A stretch of DNA of 64,000 nucleotides from CBDDYU01 sp965235655. GTDB lineage: Bacteria; Pseudomonadota; Alphaproteobacteria; Pelagibacterales; Pelagibacteraceae. The position numbers and the translations under genes were made by a program. The notes under the pieces were generated by a model. That model was given only the letters and a program-made list of their open reading frames with translations, ran no database searches and was not told the origin of the DNA. Location of the stretch: positions 348,335-412,334 of the forward strand of contig CBDDYU010000002.1 in NCBI GenBank assembly GCA_965235655.1, written 5' to 3'. Positions within the stretch are counted from its first letter, which is position 1; each line of letters begins with the position of its first letter. Positions 8,024-15,872 of the stretch are shown one piece after another.

Positions 8024-9699
8024 TAAATCGTTTTAACTTTAGTTCTTTTTATAATAAAGATTTGTTGAGCCATAGTTAAAACGTTATTAACTGTCCAGTA
8101 AATCACTAGTCCTGCAGGGAAGGGTGCAAGTATTACTGTTAAGAATAACGGAAAAAACATAAATATTTTTGCCTGTATTGGATCAGTTGGTGCTGGGTTT
8201 AATTTTTGTTGAATGAACATAGTAACCCCCATAGCAATAGGCCACGCACCAATCATTAAAAATGATGGCACATCATATGGCAACAATCCGAATAAATTAA
8301 ATAATGAAGTTGGGTCTCGCTCTGACAAATCTTTAACCCATCCATAAAAGGGCATCTGTCTCATTTCGATCGTAACAAATAGCACTTTATATAAAGCAAA
8401 GAATACTGGAATTTGAACTAGTATAGGCAAGCAACCAGACATGGGATTAACTTTTTCTTTTTTATATAAACCCATCATTTCTTGTTGCAATTTCATCTTA
8501 TCACCCTTGTGTAGCTCCTTAAGTCTTGCCATTTCAGGCTGGAGTGCTTTCATTTTCGCCATGCTTCTAAATGAAAAGTTTGCAAGTGGAAAAAATACAA
8601 GTCTGATACAGATTGTAATTGCGATAATTGCTAAGCCATAGTTTCCTAAAAGATTGAAAAAATAATCAATTCCAAAAAATAAAGGTTTAGTAATAAAATA
8701 TAAAAAGCCCCAATCGATAACTAAATCAAATTTATTAATGTTTAAACTTTCAGCATACCCATCAATTACATTAACTCTTTTAGCAGCTACGATAACTTGT
8801 ATCTCTTCCTGAATAGTTCCATTTGCTGATAATTCTAACGGTTCGGTAGATACAAAATTTGCTCTGTATTTTTTCTTATAATCAAAAGTTGTTTTAAATT
8901 CTTTACCTCTTGGGGGGATTAATGATGTTATCCAGTACTTATCGCCAACACCTAACCAGCCATTTTGTGCAGTTTTGCTGAATTTTTTTTCCTGAATATC
9001 ATCATAATCTTCTTCAATTAATTCGCCATCAAGATCAGCTATTAAGCCTTCATGTAAAATATAAAAATTAGATATTTCAGGAGTTTTGTTTCTTATTATT
9101 TGGCCATAAGAGTAAAAGTCATATTTTTTATTAGTAGTATTGATAATTTTTTGGTTAATGGTGAACAAAAATTGATCATCTAAAGATATTTCTTTTTCAA
9201 AAATAATACCTTGAGGATTAGTCCACTGTAATTTAATGGGTGTTTGATCGGTTAATTTTCTCCCACTTGCAAGGGTCCAAACCGAGTCAGAATCTGGAAT
9301 CTGTATATTTTTATCTGTAGTTACAAATCCACTTTCAACTAAATATCCATCTTGAATATTTCGTGGTGCTAAAAGTTTTACTCTTTCATCACTATCAAGA
9401 CTGATGCGGTAATCTTTAAATGTAAGATCATCTATTGCTGCTCCTTTAAGAGAAATAGAACCGATAACACTATTGTTTTCAAATTGTACTCTATCACTTT
9501 CAGCTAATGCTTCCTCTCTTGAGACCTCCACCAAATTTTCATTTTGTTCTAAACTCGGTGCATCAGTGGTTTGTTCAACTTTATTTTGTTCTGCTAAATT
9601 TTTTTTAATTGTAGCTGGATCAGGTTGAAAAAAAAGTGAATAGATAATTATAACAGCTGCTGATAATGAAATTGCTGCAATGACGTTTTTTGTATCCAT
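8023..9699 (-). CDS. yidC: Membrane protein insertase YidC
   Basis: Inserts proteins into the inner membrane, alone or with SecYEG. The 558-residue protein has an N-terminal membrane segment (about residues 8-26), a large periplasmic beta domain (about 60-320) and the conserved C-terminal bundle of five membrane helices. The conserved arginine in the first helix of the bundle is visible in TICIRLVFFPLANFSF. The gene overlaps argB and yidD by 1 nt each. The GTPase gene engB, often found between yidC and argB in alphaproteobacteria, is absent here. Confidence 0.97.
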   Translation of the reverse strand: MDTKNVIAAISLSAAVIIIYSLFFQPDPATIKKNLAEQNKVEQTTDAPSLEQNENLVEVSREEALAESDRVQFENNSVIGSISLKGAAIDDLTFKDYRISLDSDERVKLLAPRNIQDGYLVESGFVTTDKNIQIPDSDSVWTLASGRKLTDQTPIKLQWTNPQGIIFEKEISLDDQFLFTINQKIINTTNKKYDFYSYGQIIRNKTPEISNFYILHEGLIADLDGELIEEDYDDIQEKKFSKTAQNGWLGVGDKYWITSLIPPRGKEFKTTFDYKKKYRANFVSTEPLELSANGTIQEEIQVIVAAKRVNVIDGYAESLNINKFDLVIDWGFLYFITKPLFFGIDYFFNLLGNYGLAIIAITICIRLVFFPLANFSFRSMAKMKALQPEMARLKELHKGDKMKLQQEMMGLYKKEKVNPMSGCLPILVQIPVFFALYKVLFVTIEMRQMPFYGWVKDLSERDPTSLFNLFGLLPYDVPSFLMIGAWPIAMGVTMFIQQKLNPAPTDPIQAKIFMFFPLFLTVILAPFPAGLVIYWTVNNVLTMAQQIFIIKRTKVKTI

Positions 9700-9950
9700 T
9701 ATTTTTTAATTTTCATTTCTTTGTTAACTGGATCAAATCCCTCTCCACCCCCTAAAAATTTAATTGGGTGACAGGATAAAATTCTTTTTAAGCTGATAAA
9801 GGTACCCTTTAACAGGCCATAAGTTTTTAATGCTTCAATACTGTATTCAGAGCAAGTTGGTAAATATCTGCAAGATGGACCAAGGTAAGGACTAATTATT
9901 AATTTATATCCTTTAATTAGAACAATTAAAATACGAGTTAAAATATTCAT
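9699..9950 (-). CDS. yidD: Membrane protein insertion efficiency factor YidD
   Basis: Small protein (83 residues) that helps YidC-dependent insertion. Family marks are the N-terminal amphipathic helix, the motif CRYLPTCSEYSIEAL (27-41), the downstream Cys60-His-Pro, and GFDPV (71-75). It sits between rnpA and yidC with 1-nt overlaps on both sides, as in the classic rpmH-rnpA-yidD-yidC cluster. Confidence 0.94.
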   Translation of the reverse strand: MNILTRILIVLIKGYKLIISPYLGPSCRYLPTCSEYSIEALKTYGLLKGTFISLKRILSCHPIKFLGGGEGFDPVNKEMKIKK

Positions 9951-10291
9951 TACCTAATTTTTTCAAAATCCTGAAATAAAGTTTCTTTTATATTTGTATA
10001 GTCATTGTTTAACATAGTTGGCTTAGCAATAACAAGGTATGAATAATTAAAATTTACAGATATTTTTTTAACTGCCTCATTAAGAATATTTCTTAATCTT
10101 CTTTTAATTTTATTTCTTTTTACAGCATTCCCAATCTTTTTTTTAGTTACAAAGCTTATATTTAATTTTTTATTATCTTTGTTTGCTAAATTACCAAAAA
10201 AAATAGTAACAAATTTATTGGATATCTTTTTTTTCTTGAGTAAATTTTTGAAATCTTCGTTATTTGAAAGAGCAAGTATTTTGCTTTTCAT
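9950..10291 (-). CDS. rnpA: Ribonuclease P protein component
   Basis: Protein subunit of RNase P, which trims tRNA 5' leaders with the catalytic RNA. The 113-residue basic protein carries the RNR motif as KRNKIKRRLRN (58-68). It follows rpmH by 4 nt and shares 1 nt with yidD, so all are likely read from the promoter upstream of rpmH. The RNase P RNA gene was not seen in this window. Confidence 0.93.
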   Translation of the reverse strand: MKSKILALSNNEDFKNLLKKKKISNKFVTIFFGNLANKDNKKLNISFVTKKKIGNAVKRNKIKRRLRNILNEAVKKISVNFNYSYLVIAKPTMLNNDYTNIKETLFQDFEKIR

Positions 10292-10295
10292 TTAA

Positions 10296-10436
10296 TTAAC
10301 CAGATACTGTTAACGATTTTCTTCCTTTGGCTCTTCTTCTAGCTAAAAGTTTTATTCCACCTTTAGTTTTCATTTTTGCTCTAAAGCCGTGTTTCCTAGC
10401 TCTTTTTATATTTGATGGTTGATATGTTCGTTTCAT
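10296..10436 (-). CDS. rpmH: 50S ribosomal protein L34
   Basis: A 46-residue, very basic protein that I translated by hand. It begins MKRTYQPSNIKRARKHGFRA and ends KGRKSLTVSG, the unmistakable L34 sequence with a slightly extended C-terminus. It heads the rpmH-rnpA-yidD-yidC cluster, and its start is about 28 nt downstream of a good sigma70-type promoter. Confidence 0.97.
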   Translation of the reverse strand: MKRTYQPSNIKRARKHGFRAKMKTKGGIKLLARRRAKGRKSLTVSG

Positions 10437-10469
10437 AAAATGTGGTTAAATTTTTATTAAATTTCGCCC

Positions 10470-10498
10470 TTTATAGTAATTAAATATATAAATAGCAA
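10470..10498 (-). promoter_or_regulatory. Promoter of rpmH-rnpA-yidD-yidC
   Basis: On the minus strand a -35 box TTGCTA (10493-10498) and a -10 box TATAAA (10470-10475) are separated by exactly 17 nt. The G-rich start GGGCG follows within a few bases and lies about 28 nt before the rpmH ATG. Inferred from spacing and consensus only. Confidence 0.6.
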
Positions 10499-10529
10499 AT
10501 AGAAGATTTTGTAATTACTATTGTAATTA

Positions 10530-11251
10530 ATGGAAAAAGCTAAAAAAATTAAATTATTTATTGGTTTATTTTACCTACTCTTGATTTCCATATTTCTATA
10601 TTTCTTTTTTTCAAAATTTACCCTTCAAGAACTTACTAGTTATGATTTTATAAAAAATAATAGAGACTTCTTTTTTGAATTAAAAAATTCTAATTTAATA
10701 ATGTTATCTGTTTTGTTTGTCATCTTTTGTGTTGTTTGGACATTGGCAGGTGGCTTTGGAAGCTCCAATAGTCTTGTTTGGAGGATTTGTGTTTGGCAAT
10801 TGGTTAGGAACTGCTCTTTTAATATATTGGAATGAGTATTGGTGGGACATTACTTTATATAATTGCAAATTATTTTTTTAAAGATTTAATTCGTGAAAAG
10901 TTTCTTAATCGATTTAAAAATTTAGAAATTAAATTTAAAAAATCAGAGTTTATTTATTTACTAGTTTTCAGATTTGTTGGAGGAATTCCATTTGCAATAG
11001 CAAATGTTTTACCATGTATCTTTAATGTAAAAATATCTAACTTTTTTTGGGCAACATTTTTAGGAATGATTCCACAAATTTTTTTAGCAACATCGGTAGC
11101 TATGGGGCTCGAGAAGGTTATTCAGCAAAGTATGGAAGCACCCAAAATATTAGATATAATTTTTTCTCCAAATATTTACATCCCACTTATTGCTTTTGGA
11201 GTATTAATTATAATAACAATTTTTGTCAGAGAATTATTTTATAAAAAATAA
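10530..11251 (+). pseudogene. VTT/TVP38-type membrane protein gene with two frameshifts
   Basis: The sequence encodes one TVP38/TMEM64 (VTT, DedA-related) membrane protein in three successive reading frames. The first frame runs from 10530 to about 10763. A single extra base near 10764 (within agctcca) moves it to the next frame, giving PIVLFGGFVFGNWLGT. A second extra base near 10830 moves it to the frame starting at 10832, giving SIGGTLLYIIANYFF. Removing two bases leaves exactly 239 codons plus stop, with 4-5 hydrophobic segments. It may be a recent pseudogene or two sequencing/assembly errors in homopolymer-rich DNA. Taken singly, the frames read as proteins of 101 and 139 residues. Confidence 0.8.
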
Positions 11252-11254
11252 TTA

Positions 11255-11328
11255 TGGTGCTCCCACCCTGTACTGACCAGGGAACTAGTCCTTACCAAGG
11301 ACTTGTTATGCCATTTAACTACAGGAGC
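11255..11328 (-). tRNA. tRNA-Thr (anticodon GGT)
   Basis: Reading the minus strand from 11328, the acceptor stem, D stem GTTA/TAAC with GG in the loop, and anticodon stem AGTCC/GGACT all form. The anticodon loop TTGGTAA gives GGT. CCA is encoded (11255-11257). The T stem CCCTG/CAGGG is perfect, but its loop reads GTCAGTA instead of the near-universal TTCRANN, so T54 and A58 are both replaced. It ends 3 nt from the stop of the convergent VTT gene. Confidence 0.88.
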
Positions 11329-11345
11329 AGTTAAGTTCTTTTACT

Positions 11346-11375
11346 ATTTTATTGATAATACAGCATTTTTTTCAA
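11346..11375 (-). promoter_or_regulatory. Possible promoter of tRNA-Thr
   Basis: Minus strand: TTGAAA (11370-11375) and TAAAAT (11346-11351) with an 18-nt spacer, 17 nt upstream of the tRNA 5' end at 11328. The region is AT-rich, so chance matches are likely. Confidence 0.4.
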
Positions 11376-11429
11376 AATATTGCCTTAATTTTTTTGTAAA
11401 TATGATTTATATACACCTGAGGAAATTTT

Positions 11430-11630
11430 ATGGGCATTCATTACGATTATAAATCTACTAAAGGGAACAAGCTGATGGAGAAGCAAGCTAAAAGAGAAAA
11501 AAAGCTTGCTGAAAAAAGAGCTAAGCGTTTAGCTAAAGAAGGTCCGAAAAAAGAAGAACCTAAAGAACAACCGTTAGATGCTTCTAAACCTATAACGTTA
11601 GACTTTTTGACAAATCCAAATAAAGAATGA
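11430..11630 (+). CDS. Small, highly charged conserved-type hypothetical protein
   Basis: A 66-residue protein starting MGIHYDYKSTKGN. A long Lys/Arg/Glu/Ala-rich helix (about residues 16-48) follows, and the end is ITLDFLTNPNKE. A purine-rich ribosome-binding site (gagga) lies 8-9 nt before the ATG at 11430. The composition suggests a helical, possibly nucleic-acid-associated protein, but I do not recognise a family with certainty. Its stop (TGA) overlaps the ATG of a 33-residue frame by 4 nt, and that frame overlaps dcd, so the three are probably co-translated. Confidence 0.7.
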   Translation: MGIHYDYKSTKGNKLMEKQAKREKKLAEKRAKRLAKEGPKKEEPKEQPLDASKPITLDFLTNPNKE

Positions 11631-11728
11631 CCACTAAAGATAAAAATGAGCGGCTAAGTTTGGCTCTTAGAAAAAATTTAAAAAAAAGAAAACTTTTTCA
11701 AAAAAAGATTAAGAAGAAAAATAAATAA
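11627..11728 (+). CDS. Very small basic protein, 33 residues
   Basis: Reading ATG at 11627 gives a 33-residue peptide, MTTKDKNERLSLALRKNLKK followed by a Lys-rich tail ending KKKNK. The start overlaps the previous stop in the form ATGA. The stop TAA shares its last A with the ATG of dcd (TAATG). Exact coupling at both ends makes a real, translated gene likely, although the length allows chance. The pattern NERLSLALRKNLKKRK is typical of short conserved alphaproteobacterial peptides found before dcd/murA. No function is proposed. Confidence 0.6.
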   Translation: MTTKDKNERLSLALRKNLKKRKLFQKKIKKKNK

Positions 11729-12282
11729 TGTCAGTTCTTTCAGATAAGTGGATAAGAAAAATGTCCAAGGAGCAAGGTATGATTTCTCCATTTGAAGAAA
11801 AGCAAGTCAGAGGAGATAGTATATCTTATGGACTTTCTTCTTTTGGTTACGATGCAAGAGTTGCTGAGGAATTTAAGATATTTACTAATGTTAACTCTGA
11901 AATAGTCGACCCAAAAAATTTTAAACCAACAAATTTTGTAACTAAAAATGTATCTGAATGTATCATTCCACCTAATTCATTTGTTCTCGCAAGAACTGTC
12001 GAAAAATTTAAAATTCCAGATGATGTTCTGGTTATATGTTTAGGAAAATCCACTTATGCAAGATGTGGAATTATTGTCAATGTAACACCTCTAGAACCAG
12101 GCTGGGAAGGCTATGTAACATTAGAGTTTTCTAATACAACACCTCTGCCTGCAAAAATTTATGCAAACGAGGGAGTTGCACAGTTTATTTTCTTAAAAGG
12201 AAACGAAAAGCCAGAAGTAACCTATGCTGATCGAAATGGAAAATACATGGGTCAAACTGGGGTAACCTTACCTAAAGTTTAA
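11728..12282 (+). CDS. dcd: dCTP deaminase
   Basis: Deaminates dCTP to dUTP, feeding dTMP synthesis. The 184-residue protein of the dUTPase-like trimeric family shows GKSTYARCGI (106-115) and PLEPGWEGYVTLEFSN (121-136), with Glu133 as the catalytic glutamate. The start is fixed by the TAATG overlap with the 33-residue frame upstream. murA follows after 2 nt on the same strand. Confidence 0.96.
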   Translation: MSVLSDKWIRKMSKEQGMISPFEEKQVRGDSISYGLSSFGYDARVAEEFKIFTNVNSEIVDPKNFKPTNFVTKNVSECIIPPNSFVLARTVEKFKIPDDVLVICLGKSTYARCGIIVNVTPLEPGWEGYVTLEFSNTTPLPAKIYANEGVAQFIFLKGNEKPEVTYADRNGKYMGQTGVTLPKV

Positions 12283-12284
12283 AA

Positions 12285-13538
12285 ATGCAAAAGCTAGAGG
12301 TCTTTGGAGCAAGTCAGCTCAAAGGTCAAATAAAAATTTCTGGTTCTAAAAATGCTTCCTTACCAATTTTAGCAGCCACTTTGTTATCTAATAAAAAAAT
12401 CCTATTAAGAAATCTTCCATTGGTTCGAGACATAGAAACAATGAAAAACTTATTAGAGTCATTAGGTTCTAAAATTAAATATAAGAATAAAGAACTAATA
12501 ATTGACAATACAAGACAAACAAAAAAATTTGCATCTTACAGTTTAGTCAAAACTATGCGTGCAGGGATTTTAGTCTTAGGCCCCTTACTTGCTAAATTTG
12601 GTTCTGCTAAAGTTTCTCTTCCAGGAGGTTGTGCTATTGGCACTAGACCTGTTGATATTCATTTAAAAGCATTAGCAAGACTAGGTGTAAAATATAAAAT
12701 TTTAGAAGGCTATGTTCATGCTACTGCTCCAATAGGATTAAAAGGTGCAAAAATTAAATTTCCAAAAATATCAGTAGGAGCAACTGAAAATTTAATTATT
12801 GCTGCAAGTTTTGCTAAAGGAATAACAATCTTATCTAATTGTGCCATTGAACCTGAAATAAAAGATTTGGTTAATTTTTTAAACTCTATGGGTTGCAATA
12901 TTAAATGGACTGCAAAAAGAACTATCAAAATTATTGGAGTAAAAGAAGTAACAGAGACAAATTACTCTGTTATGTTTGATAGAATTGAAGCAGGTACATA
13001 TTTAATTGCAGGAGCATTAACAGCAGGAAATTTAAGAATACAAAATATTATTCCAAGCATTATTCAAACTGAAATCGATACTTTAAGAAAAATAGGTTCA
13101 AAAATTATTATCAAAAAAAATGAAGTTCAAATTATTGGAAATAAAAAAATTAAAAATTTAAATATTAAAACTGCACCTTACCCTGGATTTCCGACAGATT
13201 TACAGGCCCAATTAATGGTATTGTTGTGTAAAGCAAATAAAAAATCTCTTATTAAAGAAGATATTTTTGAAAATAGATTTATGCACGTTGCAGAATTAAA
13301 TCGAATGGGTGCTAAGATTTCAATAAAAGGAAACTTGGCAACAGTAGAAGGATCAACCAACTTTGCATCTGCCGAATTAATGGCTACCGATTTAAGGGCT
13401 TCAGTATCTTTAATTTTAGCCGCATTAACAGCAAAAGGAAAATCTGTTATTAATAGAATATATCATCTTGATCGAGGGTATGAAAATATTGAAAAAAAAT
13501 TAAAAAAAGTTGGTGCTAAAATTAGAAGAGTAAACTGA
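12285..13538 (+). CDS. murA: UDP-N-acetylglucosamine 1-carboxyvinyltransferase
   Basis: First committed step of peptidoglycan synthesis: transfers enolpyruvate from PEP to UDP-GlcNAc. The 417-residue protein has SGSKNASLPIL (19-29, Lys22/Asn23) and LPGGCAIGTRPVDIHL (112-127), where Cys116 is the catalytic, fosfomycin-sensitive cysteine. The two-domain inside-out barrel length is normal. It shares 1 nt with the DUF2948 gene downstream, the usual alphaproteobacterial order. Confidence 0.97.
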   Translation: MQKLEVFGASQLKGQIKISGSKNASLPILAATLLSNKKILLRNLPLVRDIETMKNLLESLGSKIKYKNKELIIDNTRQTKKFASYSLVKTMRAGILVLGPLLAKFGSAKVSLPGGCAIGTRPVDIHLKALARLGVKYKILEGYVHATAPIGLKGAKIKFPKISVGATENLIIAASFAKGITILSNCAIEPEIKDLVNFLNSMGCNIKWTAKRTIKIIGVKEVTETNYSVMFDRIEAGTYLIAGALTAGNLRIQNIIPSIIQTEIDTLRKIGSKIIIKKNEVQIIGNKKIKNLNIKTAPYPGFPTDLQAQLMVLLCKANKKSLIKEDIFENRFMHVAELNRMGAKISIKGNLATVEGSTNFASAELMATDLRASVSLILAALTAKGKSVINRIYHLDRGYENIEKKLKKVGAKIRRVN

Positions 13539-13936
13539 TGGATAAAAAGTATTTTGCAAAAATAATCGCAACTGATAGCGAAGGTTTACAAATGATTTCA
13601 GCCTGTTGTGCTGGTGCTAAAGTAAAAGTGGCAGATATCAAGTATCTTCAAAGTAATAAAATTTTTCTGTTATCGTTAGAGCGAACTAAAGTTGAGACTG
13701 ATAATGAGGATAAAAAAATTAATAGTATTTGTAAATTTGACTTTGTCGATAAAGTAAAATCTAAAAACATCAATCAAAGAGATCAAGATACGATATTAGA
13801 GCTAGTTGGAATAGATTATTTAAAGAATAAAGAAGATTATGAAATAAATTTGATTTTTAATAATAATACCCATATTGCTTTAACTACCGAAACAATTGAA
13901 GCAAGACTTGAGGATCAAAACGAGATTGAATCATGA
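13538..13936 (+). CDS. DUF2948 family protein
   Basis: A 132-residue soluble protein of unknown function. I assign DUF2948 from its position between murA and hisD, which is conserved in alphaproteobacteria, and from its overall pattern: an N-terminal AxDxEGLQMISACCAGAKV-like segment and an alternating beta-strand body. It shares 1 nt with murA and 4 nt with hisD. No catalytic motif is visible. Confidence 0.75.
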   Translation: MDKKYFAKIIATDSEGLQMISACCAGAKVKVADIKYLQSNKIFLLSLERTKVETDNEDKKINSICKFDFVDKVKSKNINQRDQDTILELVGIDYLKNKEDYEINLIFNNNTHIALTTETIEARLEDQNEIES

Positions 13937-15216
13937 GAGAACTAAATAGCGAAATTAAAAATTTTGACTCAGCTTTAGAAAAATTGTTACTGCAGAGAAA
14001 AAAAAAAGTTCAATCAAATTCAGTTTCAGTTTCAGGCATCATTAATGATGTTAAGAAAAATGGTGATAAGGCAGTTTTAAAATACGAGAAAAAATTTAAT
14101 CAAAATAATATTATTGTTCCAACTGTTAAATCTATTTCAAAATCAATAGCAGGCTTAGATCAGAAGGTAAAAAAAGCGATCGATCTTGCTTATAATAGAA
14201 TTTATAAATTTCATTCTCTGCAAAAATTTAAAAATATTTCCTACACAGATAATTTACAAAACAAATTAGAGTATAAATATTTACCAATAGATTCAGTTGC
14301 TATTTATGTACCTGGTTCTACCGCTTCTTATCCATCAAGTGTTTTAATGAATGCTATTCCTGCAATAGTTGCTGGAGTAAAGAGAATAGTAATGATTAAT
14401 CCTGGTTTTAAAGGAGTTCAAAATCCAGCGGTATTATATGCGGCTAGAAAATGTAAAATCAAAGAAATTTATTCAATTGGTGGTCCTTCAGCAATTGCAG
14501 CCGTTGCCTATGGAACAAAAAAAATTAAAAAAGTCGATAAGATTGTAGGTCCAGGCAACTCATATGTTGCTGCTGCAAAAAAAGAAGTTTTTGGCGATGT
14601 AGGGATCGAAGGTATGACTGCAGGACCTTCTGAAGTTACCATTGTTTGTGATAAATTTTCAAATGCGGAATGGGTTGCGAGTGATTTAATTGGTCAAGCA
14701 GAACATGATAATCTTGCACAATGTATTTTAATTTCTAAAGATAAAAATTTATTAAATAAAGTTAAGTTAGAAATAACAAAACAATTAAAAGAGATACCAA
14801 GAATCTCAATTGCAAAAAAAAGTTTAATGAATAATGGAATTTTGATTTATATAAAATCTGATCAAAAAATAATTGAGGTAGTTAATAGAATTGCTCCTGA
14901 ACATTTAGAGTTAAATGTAAAAAATTATAAACAATTAGTGTCTAAAATTAAAAATTCAGGCTCTATTTGTTTAGGAAAATATGCGGTAATGGCAATGACT
15001 GATTATAATGTTGGATCTAATCACGTATTGCCAACCAATGGCTCTGCAAAATACTCAAGTGGAATAAGTGTTAATGAATTCTACAAAAGAATTTCATACA
15101 TAAACCTATCAAAAAAGGGTATTGAAACTCTTGGACCATCCGTTATAACTCTTGCAAATTATGAAGGGTTAGCAGGACATGCTCAATCCGTAAAAAAAAG
15201 AATTAGGAGAAATTAA
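13933..15216 (+). CDS. hisD: Histidinol dehydrogenase
   Basis: Oxidises histidinol to histidine through histidinal with NAD+, the last two steps of histidine synthesis; zinc-dependent. The 427-residue protein has YVPGSTASYPSSVLM, GGPSAIAAVAYGTK, VGPGNSYVAAAKKEVFG, the metal-ligand region GQAEHDN and the catalytic APEHLEL. It is not in a histidine operon but in the murA-DUF2948-hisD-infA string. Its last codons contain the AGGAGA that serves infA. Confidence 0.96.
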   Translation: MRELNSEIKNFDSALEKLLLQRKKKVQSNSVSVSGIINDVKKNGDKAVLKYEKKFNQNNIIVPTVKSISKSIAGLDQKVKKAIDLAYNRIYKFHSLQKFKNISYTDNLQNKLEYKYLPIDSVAIYVPGSTASYPSSVLMNAIPAIVAGVKRIVMINPGFKGVQNPAVLYAARKCKIKEIYSIGGPSAIAAVAYGTKKIKKVDKIVGPGNSYVAAAKKEVFGDVGIEGMTAGPSEVTIVCDKFSNAEWVASDLIGQAEHDNLAQCILISKDKNLLNKVKLEITKQLKEIPRISIAKKSLMNNGILIYIKSDQKIIEVVNRIAPEHLELNVKNYKQLVSKIKNSGSICLGKYAVMAMTDYNVGSNHVLPTNGSAKYSSGISVNEFYKRISYINLSKKGIETLGPSVITLANYEGLAGHAQSVKKRIRRN

Positions 15217-15218
15217 AT

Positions 15219-15434
15219 TTGTCAAAACAGGACTTACTGGAATTCAAAGGCAAGGTGACGGACCTACTTCCAAACGCAATGTTTAGAGTTCAACTAGAGA
15301 ATGGTCATATTGTGACAGCTCACACAGCAGGTAAGTTGAGAAAGAATAGAATTAGAGTGTTACAAGGCGATAATGTAACAATCGAAATGACACCTTACGA
15401 TCTTACTAAAGGCAGAATCATCTTTAGAGGATAA
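15219..15434 (+). CDS. infA: Translation initiation factor IF-1
   Basis: A 71-residue OB-fold factor that binds the A site of the 30S subunit during initiation. The core GKVTDLLPNAMFRVQLENGH and ITAHTAGKLRKNRIRVLQGD-like stretches are textbook IF-1. The start is TTG at 15219, supported by AGGAGA at 15204-15209 inside the end of hisD and by the standard N-terminus SKQDLLEFKG. It lies 2 nt after hisD and 5 nt before tRNA-Phe. Confidence 0.96.
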   Translation: MSKQDLLEFKGKVTDLLPNAMFRVQLENGHIVTAHTAGKLRKNRIRVLQGDNVTIEMTPYDLTKGRIIFRG

Positions 15435-15439
15435 TTTAA

Positions 15440-15514
15440 GGCTGAGTAGCTCAGGAGTAGAGCAGAGCCCTGAAAAGGCTTGTGTCGGGAGTGCGAATCT
15501 CTCCTCAGCCACCA
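15440..15514 (+). tRNA. tRNA-Phe (anticodon GAA)
   Basis: Cloverleaf forms with acceptor GGCTGAG/CTCAGCC, D stem GCTC/GAGC, and anticodon stem GAGCC/GGCTT with loop CTGAAAA (anticodon GAA). CCA is encoded (15512-15514). The T loop is TGCGAAT, so the usual T55 is G, and the D loop is one base short (GAGT in place of TTGGT). The change therefore affects both partners of the G18-Psi55 tertiary contact. It follows infA by 5 nt. Confidence 0.93.
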
Positions 15515-15594
15515 CCTTTAATTTTTCATCTTGAAATTACCTAAAAAGAAATTAATTTATTTACATAATAAATAACAAAAGGACTAAGAATAAG

Positions 15595-15807
15595 ATGAGT
15601 ACATTACAAGGTAAAGTAAAGTGGTTTAACGGTAAAAAAGGTTACGGATTTATCGAAAGAGATGACAAAGAAAAAGATGCATTTGTCCATGCAAGCGCTG
15701 TCAAAGCTGCAGGTATGAGATTTTTAAATGAAGGTGATAAACTAGAGTTTACACTAGAAGATGGTCCTAAAGGTCCTTCTGCCGTGAATTTAAAAAAATT
15801 AGGCTAA
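15595..15807 (+). CDS. Cold-shock family RNA chaperone
   Basis: A 70-residue single cold-shock domain that binds single-stranded nucleic acid. RNP1 is KGYGFIE and RNP2 is DAFVHAS, and it opens LQGKVKWFNGKKGYGF. It has an 80-nt 5' leader after tRNA-Phe with an AGGA ribosome-binding site (ggacta) about 12 nt before ATG, and a strong terminator downstream, so it is a single-gene transcript. Long structured leaders are common in csp genes, but I see no specific motif here. Confidence 0.95.
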   Translation: MSTLQGKVKWFNGKKGYGFIERDDKEKDAFVHASAVKAAGMRFLNEGDKLEFTLEDGPKGPSAVNLKKLG

Positions 15808-15830
15808 TTTATATTTCACAAAATTTATTA

Positions 15831-15872
15831 AAGGGCGTTTTATCTACAAAATAGATAAACGTCCTTTTTTAA
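15831..15872 (+). terminator. Intrinsic terminator after the cold-shock gene
   Basis: GGGCGTTTTATCT and AGATAAACGTCC form a long near-perfect hairpin (one bulge, one G-T pair) around a short A-rich loop, followed at once by a run of T. It lies 24 nt after the csp stop. Confidence 0.85.

Noticed and set aside
11047..11244. 65-residue alternative frame within the VTT gene
   Set aside because: Overlaps the 10832-11251 frame, which has clear membrane-protein sequence; this one is Tyr/Asn-rich noise.
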